Below, piece after piece: positions 60,267 through 64,000 of a stretch of DNA of 64,000 nucleotides; positions within the stretch are counted from its first letter, which is position 1; each line of letters opens with the position of its first letter. Below the pieces are notes generated by a model. The model searched no databases. It had not been told where the DNA came from and was given only the letters and a program-made list of their open reading frames with translations. A program made the translations under genes and the position numbers. The DNA comes from Budorcas taxicolor (taxonomy: Eukaryota > Chordata > Mammalia > Artiodactyla > Bovidae), in NCBI RefSeq assembly GCF_023091745.1, contig NC_068915.1:34774001-34838000 (forward strand), written 5' to 3'.

Positions 60267-60963
60267 TACTGTTCAGTCACTAACTCATGTCCATCTTTTT
60301 GGACCCTACAGACTGCAGCACACCAAGCTTCTCTGTCCTTCATTATATTTTGAAGTTTGCTCAAACTCATACCCAGTGAGTCAGTGAGGCCATCCAACCA
60401 TCTCATCCTCTGCTGTCCCCTCTTCTCTTGCCCTCAATCTTTCTCATCATCAGGGTCCTTTTCAATGAGTCAGCTCTTCGTATCAGGTGGCCAGAGTATT
60501 GGAGCTTCAGCTTCAGCATCAGTCCTTCCAATGAATATTCAGTGTTCGTTTCCTAAAGGATTGACCCCTTGCTGTTCAGGGGATTCTTCTCCAGCACCAC
60601 AGTTTGAAAGCATCAATTCTTCGGCACTCAGCTTTTTAATGGTCCAACTTTCACATCTGTACATGACCACTGGAAAACCATAGATTTGACTATATGGATC
60701 TTTGTCAGCAAAGTGATGTCTCTGTTTTTGAATACACTGTCTAAGTTTGTCAGAGCTTTTCTTCTAAGAAGCAAGCATTTTTTTTTCATTTTATGGCTGC
60801 AGTCACCATCCACAGAGATTTATGGAGCCCAAGAAAATAAAATCTGTCCCTTTTTCCACTTTTTCCCCAACTATTTCACATGAAATGATGGAAACAGATG
60901 CCATGACCCTCGTTTTTGGAACACTGAGTTTTATCCCAGCTTTTTCACTCTCCTCTTTCACAA
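60267..60963 (-). mobile_element. BovB 3' end, older copy
   Basis: Covers almost the same BovB interval as its neighbour at 59395-60105 and in the same orientation, but is clearly more diverged and lacks the terminal ACTGA repeats. It has an expanded T-run at 60778-60787. It is likely a separate, earlier insertion, not a tandem copy. Confidence 0.9.
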
Positions 60964-62434
60964 TAATTATTATGACTACCATAATAGCCATCTTTACCAA
61001 GCATAAGTACATAAGCACAAAATGCAATAATTTGATGAAATAGAAATACAAATTCAAATGTATAAGTATATGAGCATTTATATGAAATAAATTTGGAATC
61101 ATACGATTCAAATTGTCATTCTCTCCTTTGTTTTTGCTATTCTGATATTTCACTTGGTTTGCTAATATACTTTAAATATACTGCTTATACTATAAGTAGT
61201 ATAGTATATCTACCAATAATAATATTAAGTGAATATTATAATATGTACATTTATTATAAATTTTCCTGGCCTTTAAAATGTCTCTTTGCATGTTAAATTA
61301 CTTAGTATGAAACAGTATTAAATATATATATATTGAAAAAGTGTCAGAAAGTTTTTAAATTATATATTTTCAAACTCTGTCCAGTAAAATAAATCTCTTA
61401 ATTAAAACTGTTTGATTTTTTATTAAAAAATATGAACTTGACTAATTTTTGCTTTTATTTTTTATATCCATTTTTATTCATTATACATATGTCCAAAGAT
61501 GTTTATGTTTTAAATATAATTATTTTAATAGCTACTCATTGTACAACTATTATCTGCTAATTACTGTAGTAAAAAAGACAACTGAACTTCTACACTTTTA
61601 ACATATGATGATTTATCTGGTTTTTGCAAATTTAAACATCATGAATTGTATGTTAAATTGAATTAATTTTACACATGCCATATATGAAAATTATTCAAAA
61701 TATTTGACTTAATATTTTAAAAACAAAAGTACTTCTATGGTTTTTCACAAAATTTTCCTTGACCATTACAGTATGCTTTACTAGAAATTGCTACAAATTT
61801 TTAATAAAATCCTATACTCAAAAATGAATGTTTTGTTCTAATAAAGTTTATTTAAAACCTCTAATGATTTCCAGTAATGTAAGCAGTAGAATGTAATGGT
61901 ATCATTATTTTAATTTTCAGACTTTTTGCATTTTATCATGATCAAATATCAATAATGAGCTTCTTATAGTCTGAGATCTTTAATTATATTGCTTTAAAAA
62001 GAAAACAAATTATATAAAACCAATTAAACCAAAAATTCTTCATGAGTTAAAGCACACAAACTAGTATGTGTGTCTTTTTTTCAAACCCCATAATGTGGCA
62101 TGTGAAATAAAATCGGTTTTCAAAAGGTATTGTGTTGAGTAATATTTTTCAAAAACCAAGTCCTTTTAAGGACTATCTCACTCATTAAAACTGTTCTTCT
62201 GATACGCAAAGTAAACATTATTTATCTTCTGAACAATTTGGTTAACGCTGTTGATTCATAAGGTACTCTTGTTCTGGCCTCAACCAAGTTATCTACACCT
62301 TAAAGCAGATTCAGGAGATTCATCATATTTGTTTTATCATTTTTATAATTAACTAATGAAATACACTGCACTCATTATTTTATAAGAGATAAAATTTATA
62401 AATGTTCATTTTTGTCCCCAAGCAAATAAATTAA
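60964..62434. other. very AT-rich unique DNA
   Basis: No gene or repeat is recognised. Contains TA-rich tracts such as 61320-61335. Confidence 0.45.
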
Positions 62435-62625
62435 GCTGCTGCTGCTGCTGCTGCTGCTGCTGCTAAGTCGCTTCAGTCGTGTCCAACTCTGTGCGACCCC
62501 ACAGACGGCAGCCCAGCAGGCTCCCCCGTCCCTGGGATTCTCCAGGCAAGAACACTGGAGTGGGTTGCCATTTCCTTCTCCATGAAAGTGAAAAGTGAAA
62601 GTGAAGATGCTCAGTCGTGCTCTTC
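62435..62625 (-). mobile_element. BOV-A2 SINE fragment with (GCT)10 tail
   Basis: The (GCT)10 at 62435-62464 is the complement of the AGC tail. The second Bov-A unit and the start of the junction follow; the first unit is almost wholly missing. The low divergence of the body suggests a young insertion. Confidence 0.93.
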
Positions 62626-63887
62626 TATATTTTTAAGGCACCCTTTGCCCTTTATCATGGTTGCCTAACAAACACAGCTCAGATTGCTATGTTGCCTAAT
62701 ATTCAGTTTATTCAAATTGGTTTCACTTTTATTGTGAAAAATCTTTAAAAACACAAAAATAGAGAAAACATTACAATTGGTCAATGAAACTTTTACCCCA
62801 AGCTTTGATAATTTTCAATAATTTACCAACAATGTTTCCATCTATTTCCTCCTCCATATTTGTTAGTAAAGCAAATCTCAGATACCATATCATTTCAACC
62901 ACGTTTTGTTTTCCTCAAAAACAAAATTAAAGAAAAATAACACCCAAAAAATAAAAATAATTCTGTGATAATTATCCCCTCCTTATTCAAACTTCTCTGA
63001 TAAACTCATAAATATATGTTTTACAGTGTTTTATGTTTTGCAAAAAAAGGTGTCACATTGCATTTGCCACTTTTAATCTATAATACCCTTCTTTTTATCA
63101 TGTCATTTACTTGTTGAAAAATCCAGACCATATGTCCTGTAGAATTCCCCATGTTCTATATTTACTTATTGGCAATCCCATCATAACATTTTACATTCCC
63201 TCTCCCCTCACCCCAATACTTCCTGTAAAATTATGGTTTAATTAAGAGACTTAAATAAATAGATTTAGTACTTGTGGGCAGGAGTGGTGTTGCTGTGTAG
63301 TTCTCTAGTCATTTCATTAAGAGAGACAAAATGTCTACTTGTTACACTTGAACTAAAGCTAGAGGTCAATGACGTTAGGTACTTTCTATCAATTCAATTA
63401 CTGAAAAGTCCACCACTAATAATATATTTTTACCATCATGCTATGGCATATATAGAGACCATAATGATTCCCTTTAATGACTGCTCAATGTACCACTGTA
63501 TGTTCAACAAACATCCTGTCGAAGGACATCTGAGATGTTTCCAATATTTTGCAATGAGTAGCTATTTGCATATATTATTTTGTAAACTTCCAGTGTTTTA
63601 CAATTAAATTTATAAATGTTCGATAGTTGATCTAAAGGTAAATGTGTGTGTAGTTTTGGCAGATGTTGACAAAAAAGGTGTACATTGGCACCATGTGTAA
63701 TTCTTTAAAATAAATATATATGAATGGAAAAATTATATAAGGTATTTGCATAAAAGTAAAAAATATATACATTTTTAACATATCTGTAAAATCAAATCCA
63801 CGAATAATGTCCCAAGAAATGGTTATCCTAAATTCATTGGCATTTAAGTTTAAAAAAAATTAGCTTATTTTTGATATTAGCCTAAAA
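62626..63887. other. unique AT-rich DNA, nothing recognised
   Basis: The 111-codon plus-strand frame at 63272-63607 has no recognised domain and no supporting signals; I do not call it a gene. Confidence 0.4.
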
Positions 63888-64000
63888 TCCTAACACCACA
63901 CACAAAAACAAACTCAAAATGGATTAGACTTAAATGTAAGGCCAGAAACTATAAAGCTCTTAGAGGAAAACGTAGGCAGTACACTCTTTGATATAAATCA
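63888..64000 (+). mobile_element. L1 ORF2 fragment, cut by window edge
   Basis: CCTAACACCACACACAAAAA through GAAACTATAAAGCTCTTAGA matches 31063-31173 of the full-length L1, with several substitutions and a 3-bp deletion in the AAAGATCTAAATG block. It is an older L1 that continues past the window. Confidence 0.9.

Noticed and set aside
59395..60963. Tandem duplication of a BovB 3' end
   Set aside because: The two neighbouring copies differ in age group and in their end structure, so they are more simply two separate insertions.
63272..63607. 111-codon plus-strand open frame as a small gene
   Set aside because: No domain, signal peptide, good start context or flanking signals; length is within expectation for AT-rich DNA scanned in six frames.
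1..64000. CRISPR array, operon, phage or bacterial system
   Set aside because: No spaced short palindromic array, no ribosome-binding sites and no clustered genes; the repeat families are typical of ruminant nuclear DNA.

Overview
The window is nuclear DNA from a ruminant, most likely a bovid such as cattle, sheep, goat or a relative. The evidence is the repeat content. Many copies of the RTE-clade LINE BovB end in repeated ACTGA units. Bov-tA SINEs (tRNA-Glu head plus a Bov-A body) and dimeric BOV-A2 SINEs with (AGC)n tails are common, and there is a ruminant-type L1. BovB, Bov-tA and BOV-A2 together occur in ruminants. Nothing bacterial, viral or organellar is present. Between repeats the DNA is AT-rich, as in an intergenic region or a very large intron.

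Only one segment looks like a host protein-coding exon: 935-1055 on the minus strand. It has a 39-codon open frame, an upstream AG and a GTAAGT at its 3' border. I do not recognise the gene. If the exon is real, the gene runs leftward and much of the window could be its intron or upstream flank. All long open frames elsewhere belong to retrotransposons.

Layout: 1-1.5 kb holds a BovB end, the candidate exon and a SINE. 2.6-6.8 kb holds a BovB fragment, an inverted BovB 5' UTR and a nearly complete but dead BovB. 6.8-19.6 kb is mostly unique DNA with SINEs, short BovB 3' ends and two or three MaLR-like LTRs. 19.9-23.3 kb is a mariner 5' half abutting a long BovB. 24.1-32.9 kb is a nested insertion: a BovB with a 12-bp target-site duplication holds a 7.8-kb full-length L1. 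33.0-36.1 kb holds two BovB pieces in opposite orientation. 36-64 kb is AT-rich DNA with scattered SINEs, MIRs, an L1 3' end at 40.3 kb, an ERV-type LTR near 42.5-43.3 kb, two minus-strand BovB ends at 59.4-61.0 kb and the start of another L1 fragment at the right edge.

The elements are linked by mechanism. BovB encodes an endonuclease/reverse transcriptase that is also thought to mobilise Bov-tA and BOV-A2, which share its 3' sequence. L1 encodes its own machinery. Every autonomous copy here carries stops or frameshifts, so none looks able to move. Target-site duplications visible by eye let several insertions be bounded to the base and ordered in time. Family names come from remembered consensus features and were not checked against a repeat library.
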